64,000 bases of DNA. Source: Opisthocomus hoazin. Lineage: Eukaryota > Chordata > Aves > Opisthocomiformes > Opisthocomidae. The position numbers and the translations under genes are program-made. Below, piece after piece: positions 38,701 to 50,700 of this stretch; the first letter of the stretch is position 1, and every line of letters starts with the position of its first letter. The DNA is taken from assembly GCF_030867145.1 (NCBI RefSeq), contig NC_134419.1:74023403-74087402 (forward strand). Direction: 5' to 3'. The notes below the pieces were generated by a model that searched no databases, was not told the DNA's origin, and saw only the letters and a program-made list of their open reading frames with translations.

Positions 38701-41700
38701 ATTAACCCAGTCTAATGGGAGGAAAGACAGCTGGCAGAGGAGCCTCGCTCCAGCCAAGTCAACCTGCTATTGGGCAAGTGGTATTTGGGTGATTTTTCTG
38801 TTTGCGTCTGTGTTTTCAAGTCCACTGAACTTCTGCTTTTACAAGGTGTACTGGACTGCGCCCACACCTTATCTGCCAGCCAGCCTTCTCACAGAGAGGA
38901 GAGACGGCACACATTTTTGAATTTTTCCATCCCAGGGACAAGTACGTTACATCCAGGGCTGGTGATGCCAAAAATATTGTTTGCTGGCTACCCATCAGAA
39001 AACCTTTTACTTGGGAAGACTCCAGGAACGTTAATGCTGATCTGAAAAAACTCTAAACCAGACATAAAGCGCTTGGCCTCCTTTCTTCTCCCACCCACAA
39101 TGCCCAGCGAAGGCACCAGGAGCACAAGGCATGAGAAATCAGGCTGAGACCCACTTCAGCTCACTACACGCTGCAAAGGTGCACGAAACTCCACCTGTAA
39201 TAAACACAGCTTCTATTTGTTTTTATAATCCCTTCATTTCTCCCTACCAACTTATTGGAAATACGGATCTCTGTAGCTTGTGCTTAAGCTCTGTTCAAAA
39301 ACCCTTCCTCCACTGTGAAACTAAACCTCAGCAAGTATCGCAAAAAGCTATCTGTGCAGAGCTATACTATCAGATGCCCTTTTCAGCTGGTAGCTAGAAT
39401 GATAAATGCTAAGGTTAAAGCCCTACAAAGCACTGGCACAACAGCAAAGCCTACTGAGTTTTGGTTGGTAGGGACCTGTAGAGTCTATTTGTTTTTCCTC
39501 ACAGTGAGATGGACCACTGTTTTCAATGAATGAGTATCTCCTCTTCTCCCTTGACACCAGTGTTGTTTTTTCATACAGCAGAAATTAGAAAGCTGGAGAA
39601 AAGGTAAACTTTCTGGAGCCGTGGATTCCGTATCCATTGCCTAATACTGAGAGATGTACACTCATGCCCCAAGTAAATAAAGATGTAAAGGAAAGGAACG
39701 CATCTAAAATGACTGAGCAAACAATCACTGCAGGCTACATTTTTCATGTGTAAATCCTGTCTCTCCTTTGCCTGCCCTGCTCTCTGTGCTGCAGTTACAG
39801 CACCAATACAAAATTTCTTACACAACGAATGCACGACTGTGCCTGCACAAAACCCTTCAGGATTCAAGATCATAACCAGCCTGGGTAAGGACTGGGACAG
39901 ATTGGTGTCCAAAGCAGCAAGTATACCTACAGCTCTGTGTAAGAAACACACAGTCTGCTGCTAGTTAAAGGTCGAGAGTCAGGACCTGAGGAGCGTCTCC
40001 AAACCACGACTGCAGACTTCATACGTGACACAAGAGTACAGTGAGTTAACTGTGCCTCAGTTTCCCCTCCCCTCAGGGAAAAGGATGTGGTTCATTATTA
40101 TCGCTTGCAAAATTTATTTTAGGAACCTGACTCAAAGTATCTGGGCATCTAAACTCAGTAAAATCTGTGAGATTTAAGTGGGAATAGCCAAGTACGTTGG
40201 AGCAGAACACAATTACCTCCGAGGAGCTTGAGTATCTCTTGTTATGATCACTCTCACCTGCAAACAGAATGGCAGCTCTCTGGGTAACACTGCTAGTGGC
40301 CCAAAGAACCAGGCCATTCCCTTACTTAACATATGATTTAGCACAGAACATATGCGAGTGACATTTTACTTCTAGCGTTTCTTTTCCTGCCAAATATTAA
40401 GTGGACATTAACGATTACTTTGGAAAGCATGTATTTCAATGAGCCAATGCAATACAGGGCAGACCCAGTGCCACGAGAACCTAAAAAAAATTTCTGGTGA
40501 GCAAAGGCCGGAACAAGTGCTTCCACACACCCGGGACACGTCGATCTACTCCCCCTCAGCTGCTTTCACTGGTCTCTCACGGTACAGCTGGCCATTCTCT
40601 ATCATCCCCAACCACCACCACTCTCCCCAGCTCCCTCTCACTTCCAGCCTACCCAGCACAGCCCAACTCCATCCAGAGTTTATGTTCCCTCCACTCCTCC
40701 CTGCCACCCTCCAAACCCTGTGCTCTCCTGCGACCCTGCTCTCTTTCTCCCCACCTCCTCCTCCTCCAGCCTGAGTAGAGAAAAAATTGGTTTGAAGGGA
40801 GGACCTACACGACTTCATCCTCACGTCCATTCTGCCGAGCCTCGTTGTACAGGACTCTGTTACCCGGTTTGTTTCCTCACCTCACCTGCTCCCCACAACC
40901 AAAAAAGCACTGCGGCACTGCGATGAGGCTGGCCCGTTCCCCATGCAGTGCAACCCTTCCAGTTACCCCTTGCCTTGCTTATTCAAGCTGGGAGCTTCCC
41001 TGAGCAGAGGCTTTGGGACGGTGCTGGGAGCTGCCCCGAGCAGAGGCTTTGGGACGACGTGGGTGCCACCAGCAGCCGGAACCCCAGCCCAGGCCAGGCT
41101 GCAGGTCCCAGCACCAGCCCACATCAAGGCAGGGGACAGTAGCCGGAGCGCGGCGATGGAGGCAGACCCTCGGACCGCCTGCACGTAACGAACACAAAAG
41201 GCCAGAGAACCCTCTTGGGTCCTCCCATCAGGTAGCGCGGCACAGCTCTTATCTTGAGCGGTCCCCCAAAAACACAGTGACTGCATCCAAGAGGGCCCAA
41301 GCCATGCCAGGGGACGCGCGGGCGGCTCCGCAGCGCTCAGGTCTGTGTGCCGGGCCCAGCACCGACCAAGCGCTCTCTCTCTGGGCTGAGCACCCTTCAT
41401 CCCCGTGTCCAGCGTTCCTTTGCACCTGCCATAAAACATTAACGTTCCCCTTCAGTGCAAACGTAAATAGGCTGCACATGATACTTGACAGTAGGAAACA
41501 CCTTGAAATTTTGTGAGGGTATTGAAACTGATGGTTGTTTTCTCACACCCCATTAAATATGCCACCACAACATCTTTTCTAATAGAAAAGTGACCCCCTC
41601 ATTTAGGATCGTAACTTCCCACTCCACATGCTGGCTTCATTTAGCAGATTTGATGTGTGACTTCTAGAACTTTTTTAAGAGCTTGAAAGAGGCAAAAGAG

Positions 41701-44319
41701 GTTTTCCCCACAAATGACTCAAGCAGCTAATTCCCAAATCCATATCCCATAACAGATTACCAAATTACCCTAAGAACTGTGAAGTACGTTGAAGTACAAT
41801 TTACTGAAAGTCTGAAACAATTTACTTTAGAAGGCAATACTGCAATAAATGTAATCACATGAATGACCCTCCTGAAATCTATTTATTTCTGTTTGCTGTT
41901 TACAAAAATAACTTTCTCCTGTTAAAAATCATATAGTGACAAAGTTGTATAACACACACTTGGAAAGAACACGCTCGACACCACTGTTTAACAACCAAAA
42001 TGCATACATTGGTACAATCATTTAAATGAGGAAGGCAGACATTTGCTGTTACTGACAACTGGGAGATGGATTTTGTGCATCAAAAAGGGTATTACAAAAT
42101 GGCAGTTCTTCCACCGATATTTCTGCAAAAGCAACGTGCAGAATGTACAACGGAGGACAAACACACTGACTGCATTTCTCGCTGTCACAGGAGAGCGCTT
42201 GCTGTCTTTCACACGGGTGAGAAGCCAAGAGGCAGGGAAAGCTGACAAAGCGTGCCCGGCGCAGTTGCAGAGACTCTGCTGTTCAAACTTTCCACTGAGC
42301 GTACGACCGTAACGCAACTGCTTGCACGACGTGCGGCGGCCAGCTGCTTCTACAAACGCGGCAAATGACTAAGCGCTTGTTTTAACAGCGCCGTTCTTTT
42401 AGAGAGGAACCCGACGCTAAGCCAGCAAATAGGCAGTTGCATTAGCTGGAGCATTATTTCAGAGAAGCATCTTACAGATGCTGCTTTCCCCTACCACACA
42501 GCAGTGCTGCCACATGGGACTGCAGATAAAGGCTCTTTGTAAGCAACAGATGCAACAGTAAGCGCAGCACTAATAACACTAATTACCAGTTGAAGCACGG
42601 TATCAAGAAAGGCAAATATTTGCATTCTCTAAACAGCAACTTGGACTGAAACCCCTGGAAGTACCAATAACATCCAAATATAGAACTCTGCAGGTCAAAA
42701 CTCCTGGTTCTGGCCCTGGCTTTCAAGAACCACCAAAAAAAAATGTGGAAATCCATCAAACTTTTCAGAATATCCAGACACAGCTCATCAAGCTGGACAT
42801 GCTAACCCGCCTGCCTTGCAGCAGGGCTACACACTGGAAGCTTTCCCAGACTGCTGCCGTTCCCAAGCTGCTGGGACAGCAGCCTGCGTGGCTCCGTACC
42901 CAGCAGCGCAGGCACACCCACTTCACAGGACCCCACCGAACACATCCCCCAACCCACCCCCTCCACCCCAACCCCTACCCACCCTACCTGCTGGTTCTAA
43001 CCGCCTCTTTCCTGCACACACCTCCTGCGAACTCCTCAACAAGTGACAGCCGGCACACGAACAGTGCACGTGACAAAAGCACCACGTAAGTAGCGTATTC
43101 CTTAGTCTACACTCAAACTTTCATACACAATGTTAAGAAAAGACTTCTCATTTTCTTCCTGAAGAACTTTGGATCACACCACCTGCATTTCCCCCTTGTC
43201 ACCTGGATCACAAAGCGGTGAGCCACGAACCTTTATTGTTACCTTAAAAGCACTCTGAATACCTCGTCTTTTCCTACGGTCACCGCAACGCCTACCCAGC
43301 AACAATCACCGATCTGGAATTAATAAATCCAAGGTTATGAAACAGTGGGAAACTTCCTAAGCAGGCAGCTGAAAAGGGAAAATTCCCTTACTTTCCATGT
43401 ATCCGAGCACCACCGGATGAAACCTCACACAACAATTTTTTCCTAGTGGGAAGGAGCTGAATCCGAGACCCCCTCGCTACGGGCGGGCTGCCCTCCGCAC
43501 GCTTTGGCTGTTCAAAGCGGGAACCTCAACATCCTCTTCTGACTGTCTCTGACAGCAGATGGCTGCTGGATTCCACTTTTAACTACCAGGAAGGAAACTA
43601 AAGGGACGTTCCGCTTTTGTAGCATCTCTGGAAGCGTGCAACAGGCATGCAGTCTTTAAAAAACACAGAAAATAAAAAACCCACCCCGCCAGACAAACAC
43701 CACATTTGGCTTTTCTTAGAAAGACTGGAACTTCTTAGTGCACGTTATAAAGCGTGGTATTATCTTCTGGGGTTTGAGTGTGCAACTTGTACCCCGGTTG
43801 TTTTAGCCACGGAGCGGACCCGCAGCAGCAGGGACACCGCGCTGTGAGGCGCCCGCCCGCGGCGGAACCGCGCAGCCCGGCATCGCCCGCGCCTCGGCGG
43901 CTCCGCTCCAGGTCGCGACGCTCCCGCCGAAGGCAAACTCCTCCGAGCCAGCTCGGTGCCGGGCTCCCCTCAGCCGGGAGAGCCGCCGGCCGGGCTCCCC
44001 TCAGCAGAAAAGGCGGGAGAGCCCCCGGCCGGGCTCCCCTCAGCCGGGAGAGCCGCCGGCCGGGCTCTCCTCAGCAGAAAAGGCGGGAGAGCCCCCGGCC
44101 GGGCTCCCCTCAGCCGTGCTCCCCTCAGCCGAGGGCCCCCCGCTCACCGCCGCCCACCACCGGCGGGGCCCGGCCGCGCTCTCCTCCCCCGAGGCTGGGC
44201 GGACGGCGGAGCGGAGCCCTTCCCCAGCCGGCAGCGCTTCCTCAAGCCGTGTGTCCCCCCACCCCTTTACCTGACGGCGGGCGCTTCCTGCTGAGCCGGC
44301 TGACGGCCCGGTTGAACAT
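26637..44319 (-). CDS. RGS10: Regulator of G-protein signalling 10
   Basis: RGS10 accelerates GTP hydrolysis on Gi-family alpha subunits and so ends G-protein signalling. It occurs in cytosol and nucleus and is prominent in microglia and platelets. Five coding exons give 181 residues, equal to the longer human isoform: 44319-44271, 38231-38113, 36630-36544, 30536-30393 and 26783-26637. The start [16 protein letters not shown] matches the human N-terminus. The RGS domain runs from about residue 40 to 155 and contains [28 protein letters not shown] and [11 protein letters not shown]. Cys74 in LACEEF corresponds to the palmitoylated Cys66 of the 173-residue human form. The C-terminal [11 protein letters not shown] keeps the PKA-type site (Ser176 here). 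All splice phases agree. Intron 2 has a poor donor (GTTGCT). The first exon lies in a CpG island, which points to a housekeeping-like promoter. Confidence 0.97.
26784..30392 (-). other. RGS10: RGS10 intron 4
   Basis: 3.6 kb, with canonical CAG|GTAAAG donor and pyrimidine-rich acceptor. CATGTGTGGATA is directly repeated at about 28050-28075. No nested gene or recognisable transposon was seen. Confidence 0.8.
30393..30536 (-). CDS. RGS10: RGS10 coding exon 4
   Basis: It has 48 codons in phase 0, from [18 protein letters not shown] to MFQKLQDQ. The acceptor is CCTTTTGCAG and the donor CAG|GTAAAG. It encodes the middle helices of the RGS fold. Relative to human, changes such as SETILETP for NEKILEEP are conservative. 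Confidence 0.97.
30537..36543 (-). other. RGS10: RGS10 intron 3
   Basis: 6.0 kb. It contains a short 13-bp direct repeat of TATTTTTTTGGC at about 31116-31141, a small CG-richer spot with GCGGCCGC at about 31312-31319, purine-rich sequence at 32130-32530 and a G13 run at 34494-34506. No nested coding gene is supported. Confidence 0.75.
34494..34506 (+). repeat. G13 homopolymer within RGS10 intron 3
   Basis: Thirteen G residues on the plus strand (C13 in the RGS10 pre-mRNA), followed by TGTGTGTGG. Such runs vary in length and are prone to sequencing error. Confidence 0.9.
36544..36630 (-). CDS. RGS10: RGS10 coding exon 3
   Basis: It has 29 codons in phase 0 ([20 protein letters not shown] and onward to KKQ), with acceptor TTTTCTCTAG and donor CAG|GTATGT. 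It carries the RGS signature [12 protein letters not shown], including residues that contact G-alpha switch regions in RGS proteins and the palmitoylatable Cys. Confidence 0.97.
36631..38112 (-). other. RGS10: RGS10 intron 2, weak donor
   Basis: 1.5 kb. The 5' end reads GTTGCTATAT, poor beyond the GT, while the 3' end is a strong TTTTCTCTAG. Read-through of the donor would add [13 protein letters not shown] before a stop. No repeat or nested gene was noticed. Confidence 0.8.
38113..38231 (-). CDS. RGS10: RGS10 coding exon 2
   Basis: 119 nt encoding residues 17-56, ending DPEGVKRFR. The acceptor is TTTTTTTCCAG. The donor must be AGG|GTTGCT to keep phase with exon 3, which is unusually weak. 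The Ser-rich part is shorter and more varied than the human poly-Ser run (HPSSSHQT). Confidence 0.93.
40990..41056 (+). repeat. Two-copy direct repeat, period 36 bp
   Basis: The 31-bp unit GGGAGCT..GAGCAGAGGCTTTGGGACG occurs at 40990-41020 and 41026-41056 with two mismatches and a 5-base spacer. Confidence 0.9.
43961..44116 (+). repeat. 70-bp GC-rich tandem repeat at start of RGS10 intron 1
   Basis: Unit 1 (43961-44030) and unit 2 (44031-44100) differ at about one base; a third partial copy runs from 44101 to 44116. Each unit begins GGGCTCCCCTCAGC and contains a second, internal GGGCTC(C/T)CCTCAGC, so the unit is itself an imperfect dimer. It lies 155-310 bases inside the intron from exon 1. 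It is a likely variable-number repeat. Confidence 0.95.
44271..44319 (-). CDS. RGS10: RGS10 coding exon 1
   Basis: ATG at 44317-44319 starts [16 protein letters not shown] plus one base, with donor CAG|GTAAAG at 44270. The exon is very GC-rich and lies in the CpG island. The match to the human N-terminus decides the start. Confidence 0.95.
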
Positions 44320-44700
44320 CTCGGGGGCGGCCGCGCGGCCCCGCGCTGCCCGGAGCCGGAGGGGGAGGCCGCGCCTTCCCCGCCCGCTCCCTCCCGGGAG
44401 CCGCCCCGCCCCGCCGCCCGCCCCCGCCCGCGAGGGGGAGCCAGCGCGGGGCCCCGTCCGCGCCCCGAGGCCGGAGCCGGGGCTCGCACGGCCGGCGGGC
44501 CCGGCCCCTCCAGGCGCACCATTTCCCCGTTACCGTGAGGCACGACGTGGCAATGGAGGGGTCTTCGCTCTCCCGCAGCGCCTGAGGAGAGCGGCAGCCG
44601 GCGGCTCCCCTTCTTCCCGCCCTGCCGAACAGCACCATCGCGTCCCCTCACCCAGGCCCGTCTCCTCTCCGTCCTTCCCCGGGTCAAGGCTCCCGCTCCC

Positions 44701-47700
44701 TCAGGCACCATCCCCACCCAGCACCCAGGCACCGGTCAGTCTCTGAACAAAAAGGCTTCCCAGCAACGGTCACCTTCACGGCTCTGTGCCATTTCTTGCC
44801 CCATCAGAAGTGCCAAGTGGGGTTTGCGGGGGTGACTCCTTTGCTCTTCCAAGACAGGGAAGAACAATTATTTCCCAAGAGGATTTTAACAAAGGTATTT
44901 TCACTTTCAGAAGTAACTTTTTAGCAAAATATTTAATAAAAAAGAAAAATGTACGGCATGGAGCCAGTCTGAGAAATTTGGGTCATTCTGACAAAACCGT
45001 AAGCCATCGCCAGACAACAATCTCGGGAAGCACAGGACAACAGCAGTGGGAGGCAAGGGGGGTGCTTAAATCCCACGGGAAACAGCACCGATACCTAAAA
45101 CGTCACCAAAACCACTCCTAGCAGACAACTCAACACTGGTTTTATTTCCACGCAAGCCCAGTCCCACCCTGGACACACAGTAATGCATTTGTAACTAGCT
45201 CCCTCGACCCACGGAACACAGAAGGGCTCCCCACCTCGCTGAAATGTATGGGTATTTTCTGCTTACGTACACAAGGCCAAGACCTCATTCCTGGGAACTG
45301 GTGACACCAGAACGCTGAACACAAGAATAAATTACGTCTGTGCTTCCAAAACAAACGGCAGCACAATACCTTCCAGCTGAAGCGATCTGGCCTGCACGCC
45401 ACTGGACTTCTGCCTTCGGTCCAGGGCCAAAAGCTGTGTTAGCTGGTGAAGATTTCTTGGCTCTCGGTGTGGATTAAAAAAAGAAGAGAAGTTTGCTGTG
45501 CTGCTGAGGAACTGCTGAACAGCCGCACGGGGCACCTCCAAGCCGACGTGCGAGACAGCCACGATACTTGGACCACAACTGGCATTGGTGCGCAAGCACC
45601 AGCAGCGCGCGGGCGGCAGAGCCGGGAGAGGCACAGCACCCGGACAGGCACGAGTGAAAGGAACGCACACGGTGACAGCTCCGAGACAAGACTGCTTGGA
45701 CACGTGCTCCAAGAATTCTTCAGTTATCTGTTAATGCCAGGTACTTCAGGGCAGTACATTTACACTGAAGCAGAATGGATCTCACCAGATTTTATTTTTA
45801 ACCATCAGGTCACGAAACCCAAACATTCTGACTTTAAACATTAAGAACCAGTACTCCTAGGACAACTACATAATCTTCAAGCTAATGTACCAGCAACACG
45901 TTATTGGAGTAGCTTTAACTTCATGGATTTGGAGCTGGGAGCGTGCTAGGAACACGAGAATGCTCGAAGGCGGGAAGCTGTGCCCACGGTGCGTGTTCCT
46001 CTGCTGGTGTCTCCAAGCAGCCCTGCAGAGCCCAGCCGTCCATCAGCACTCCGTCCGTACACCACTAGACCTGACCCTCAGCTCTGCCACCCACTTACTC
46101 GCACAAGCCAGGATGTTTCCTGGCCCTTTCCTCCCCTCGATAACGAAACTTTCTTTCCAAGATTCTTGTTCTTACCCCTTCTCCTTGAAACCATCAGCGT
46201 TTGGGCGACCCCTGCAGAGATGGTACCCCGAGGTGGGCACACCAGTGCCTGCTCTGTCAGGGTCGCTGCTCCGACGCCTCCTCCAGATGTTCTGCTCTCA
46301 TGTTTAAGACTCAGTGCTTCCTTAGACATAAAGACACGAGGCCGTTTTCCTTCCAAGTCAATTTGGTGGAGATACTCAGTTCATTTGCTGAGGATGTTGT
46401 GTTTTTCCAGGAATAAGCTGCAATACCTGTGCATAGCCATGTGCAACTTTAATTACGACTTGTTTCACACTGTGCCAGTGTCCACACGCCAAATCTACAC
46501 AGTCTCACATTTAATTTTCAGACCTTGCATTGCAACTCTTACCAGCTTTTCCTTGATTTCACAGGGTAAACCTTCTCTTAAAAGATATTAAGCTAACATC
46601 ACCCACAAATCTGGTTGAGAATGTCTGGCTGTCAAACACACCGCGGTCCCACAGAGCAGGCTGTGCCAGGTAGTGCAGAGCAGAAGGTGCACTCTGTACT
46701 TACCAAGTCACTGAACTTGCACCCAAAGAACTGCATACCATTAAAACCAAAGCGTTCTGAAATTCAAAGATACATTTAGTGGGTGAAATCATACCATCTA
46801 TTTTATGTTCAGCTTTTCTTTCTGCTTTCAACACTACTCAATAATGTTCAAATAGTAAAGTTCACTTAAAACTGAACATAAAAGCTTTCGTGAGCCTTGT
46901 ATCTCCTGCTCTATTCTGTATATACATGACTTGTTAGCATATTGTGTGGCAGCAAACCTGGGAGTGCTCATTATCCTAAACGAGGACAGGTTTAATAATT
47001 TGGATAAAGTTCATCAAATTTCCTGTTGACATTGGTAGGAACAGGCAGGGGCAGGGGGAGAAAATGAGAATGTGCAAGACACCCAAAAAGGCAGAAACAC
47101 ACTTTAAAAATCTGATTTCAGGCAAAGATACTAAAGATTCTATTTTAATATTTTACTTGTATCTCGAGGAGCAAAGTGGTGGACTCAAATTTAAATAGCT
47201 GGCTTTGAAAAGCAATGGAAGCATTTGTGCTTAGCTGCTGTCACTGCAAAAAACTACTTTGGAACATACTGCAGTATGAATAACATCACAGAAATTCATT
47301 AACTGTGCAGCTCATTTCAACGCCAAATTGCAGCTGACAGACTCAAAAGTAACCAACAGACTATGAGAAACCTGATCCATGCTTTGAAGCCCCGATTTCA
47401 TTTACACCAACATAACGCAACTTCTTTCAGTAGAAGCACTTCTCATACGACCGCAAGAACTAGGCCCCAAATTTACAATCTCAAATGTTATCAATGAGGA
47501 GAGGCCTTCAAAGTAGGAAACTTCCATCCACTACACAAAAGCCCCTTCAGAACTCAATTTTAAACTTGCAAAGTTTGTTTTCCAGTTACACTGCATGTGT
47601 TCCTACAGCACCCCAAGAACACGGCACTGCATAGGTGTTACCGTGTACTTCAACAGCCAGATTCACAGACCTCGGTTTCCACTACAGTGCAGCCACCTGC

Positions 47701-50700
47701 TCTAGAGGTGACACTCACACCAGTAAACTGTGTCTCTGCTGCCAAGTCTCCTTCAGTCACCCAGGAACAGCTCTTACCCCTACCAGAGCGGTGGCAGTAG
47801 GAGCTGCTGCTTCAGCACGTTCCCCACCTGCCCTGGCAGATTCCTGTCCCACCTGGAAATGTCCTCTGGCTCCCTCAACTTCATAAAAGACTTATGGCAC
47901 CACATGCCAGGGCATGTGGTAGAACAGATGCTATGAAAAAAGAGAGCTCACACGAGAAGTTCCTCTAGACTAGTGCGATTCAAAAGCCCGTGCACTGGGA
48001 TTTCTACTGGAAGTTTCCTAATTGTACTACCCAAGCCAGAGCAACCTTCTGAGAATTTTAAATTATTTTTTTTCTACTAACAATCTTGGCTCATATTTGG
48101 AAATGAGGTTTTAAGAGCTGAAAAGACAGAGGACAAGATGTTTAAGTTTCCTCGAAAATCTCTACCACAAAAGAGCATGATTTTCACTGTATTGATTTCC
48201 AAGAAAATTCATTTTCACTTACACCCAAGGACTAAGCACTTTATCCTCACTTCTAGAAGAGATTCAAAAAGAAAACCAAACATTATTATAATGTTACTGC
48301 AATTTTATAACTTTCAGAGGACTTTCTGAATATAGCTAACAGTTGAGTATTTTGCCCAAATATGCTCTCACATGAATTTAAACAAAGTTATCTGTTAATT
48401 TACATTCCACAGATGGGCAAACCTAACTTCAGATGATGTGATATTATAGGTAACAGTAGAAAATAAGAGTAGATGCCACACTGCAAACTGTATTCTAGCC
48501 AGAAAACACAAAGCATTTTAATCCATGAGAATACATGCATAAAAGTCCTAGACTGTTCAGACTATCATAGGCTCAATACGTAAGATCATGTTTCAAACTT
48601 CAAGGGCATTCATCTTGGTGTTCAAGACGAGTTGGCAAACACGACTCTAAAGTTTCTCCTTCCAAATCAGGCAATGCTGAAATGCACACAGAGGAACAGG
48701 AACCTAGAAAGACTCAGTTTTGGGGTTTTTTTAAAATCTACGTATTTTAGCTCCTATATAGGTTTTCACAGTTTAAACACAAGGAAATCAGAGACAGGCT
48801 CACTTCTAGAATACACTACAGCGTGGTTAAGCTTACTCCTTTTGGGGAAAGCAACATGACTTGATGTTGTTAATATCTGGCATTTGTTATCAGTGCAAAG
48901 CCAAGAGTCACTTTTCAGTTACATTAACCTTAAACAAACAAGCCATTTTTGGTTTCAAATCAAGTTTTGTAAGTCTTAGCTATATGCATTTACTATCCAA
49001 AGATTCACAAATACTAGAGTAAAAGAGCAGATAATAAAACATGTTTTTAATCTTTTAGTATGATACACAGAAAATACAAACATACCCTTCCTGTAAGATA
49101 CACAGCATATAACAGCTTTGAAGAGAATTCTGGTAGAAAACTATATTCTATTTCAGGCTTGCCTAAACAAACCAGGGTATTTGTCCAGCACCCCTCAGTT
49201 TGAACTCGGAGAACGCTCTGACTCACTCCTTTGTAATACTTTCTAGTCCAAGGAGGTTCATAGGGTCAACTTTTATCCCTGATCTTGTGGAACATTCCTC
49301 AATACCTCCAACTCCAGCAGCTTTATGCATGCCAAAACACAGACCGCAAAACTTGAGCAGCGACATTTAAACATGCAGAAACTGAATTACAGGCTAAGCA
49401 ACTCCAGTAGTGCTCCTACCTTGTACTAGTTATACCGAGACCTCTTCATAAACTGCACTGAGAGAAAAACAAGACCAAGCATTTCAAAGCTTGCAATTTA
49501 AGTGAGTAAATTTTTTTTTTTACAACAAAGTTTTATGTTGTTGTTTGCATCTGACAGTGAAGAAATAAAAATGTTTCATTAGGTTAATATTAAACACATA
49601 TTTAAGTTTGATAAAAACCTTACTACCAATCTTACTTCTCAACTTTAATTTTGTTCTACAAAGAATCAAGGTGAAGGAATTTTATTTCCCTCTATATTGC
49701 CTTTAAACTGTGAAAATAAAAAAAGGGGGCAAATAATGTCTTTATTTTTACCCTCCAGAGTACCTGCAGGATTTAAAAACAGTTTTCAGAAAATAAAGTA
49801 GCACCATGAATTAGAACTTGAGATGAAGAAATACGGTTTTCAATAACCATCTTTACAGCAATCAAAAACTTGACATGGTAAAAAAATATTCATATATTCA
49901 ACTAGAAATGAATTAAGAAGTCATCATCATCAAAACCTTCAACGAATTCTAAGCCCCTGTGGACTATACATAATTACAACTGTTAAGATCTCAGTTTTTG
50001 TGAGTTTTGTGCAGTCTGGTAACGAACCTGAAGGCGGGGGGTGGGTAAGGTACTTCACACATGCTTTCAACATCCATCTGTAAATATTAAAACATGCAGA
50101 GAGTACAGAAATCAAAGATTTTTGCAATACAGGGGAACATGAAAAATTATACCTGAGGTCAGTGTGTGTTTCTGCTAAGAACCAGATGCAAATGCAAAAG
50201 ACCGCGTCCTTGTGCGTGAAAAGCAAGTACAACTCTGTTGATCAGAAACATGCATAATGAAAGTGAGAAACACAGCAAAACACAGGGTACAAAAAAATGA
50301 AAGATAGATAGATAGCCTTAACAGTAACTGAATCACAACTCACAATTTCAGTATCCATATGGATTTTCTACAATGAAAAGAGTTATGAAGGAATGCCTGT
50401 TTCTGCAGCCTCACTAAACTAAGATTTGGACACACTCGGGTACTTTTAACAAGACTGCCTCTTGCCTTCCCTTCACTTCAAAGCCATGCAGACAGAGAAG
50501 ACTCCACCAACACCTCCCAGTAAGATTTCGCTGCAGAAGCGTTTCAACGAGATGCAGCTTGTCAGACACTTGTTGCTAGATGCTGTGACCTGGTAAAATG
50601 TATTTTAAGCATAGTATCACACACCTTGCCAAGTTTCCATGTATACATCTTGGAGAACAGGTTCTATATTGTTTCTTAAAAGGCCATAAAGCAAAAAGAT

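Larger units (their letters stand above)
38232..44270 (-). other. RGS10: RGS10 intron 1
   Basis: 6.0 kb. It contains a 36-bp-period duplication at 40990-41056, a TCC-rich plus-strand stretch at about 40590-40770, and the 70-bp repeat array near its start. Human RGS10 has an alternative first exon; I did not find a convincing equivalent here. Confidence 0.7.
43800..44700 (-). promoter_or_regulatory. RGS10: RGS10 CpG-island promoter region
   Basis: GC and CpG density rise sharply here around the RGS10 start codon at 44317-44319. Upstream on the minus strand (about 44390-44440) are runs of CCCGCCC/CCGCCCCGCC, which are SP1/KLF-type GC boxes. No TATA box is evident. The 322-codon plus-strand frame and the 230-codon minus-strand frame here reflect GC-rich composition, not genes. 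The transcription start cannot be fixed from sequence alone. Confidence 0.8.

Noticed and set aside
43778-44746. 322-codon plus-strand ORF rich in Pro, Arg, Ala and Ser
   Set aside because: It overlaps the RGS10 CpG island and a tandem repeat, antisense to a verified coding exon. Length and composition follow from GC-rich sequence lacking stop codons.
44786-46600. Several 100-200 codon plus-strand ORFs downstream of the RGS10 CpG island
   Set aside because: They overlap one another in different frames, lack splice support and resemble no known protein; a divergent non-coding transcript is possible but unproven.
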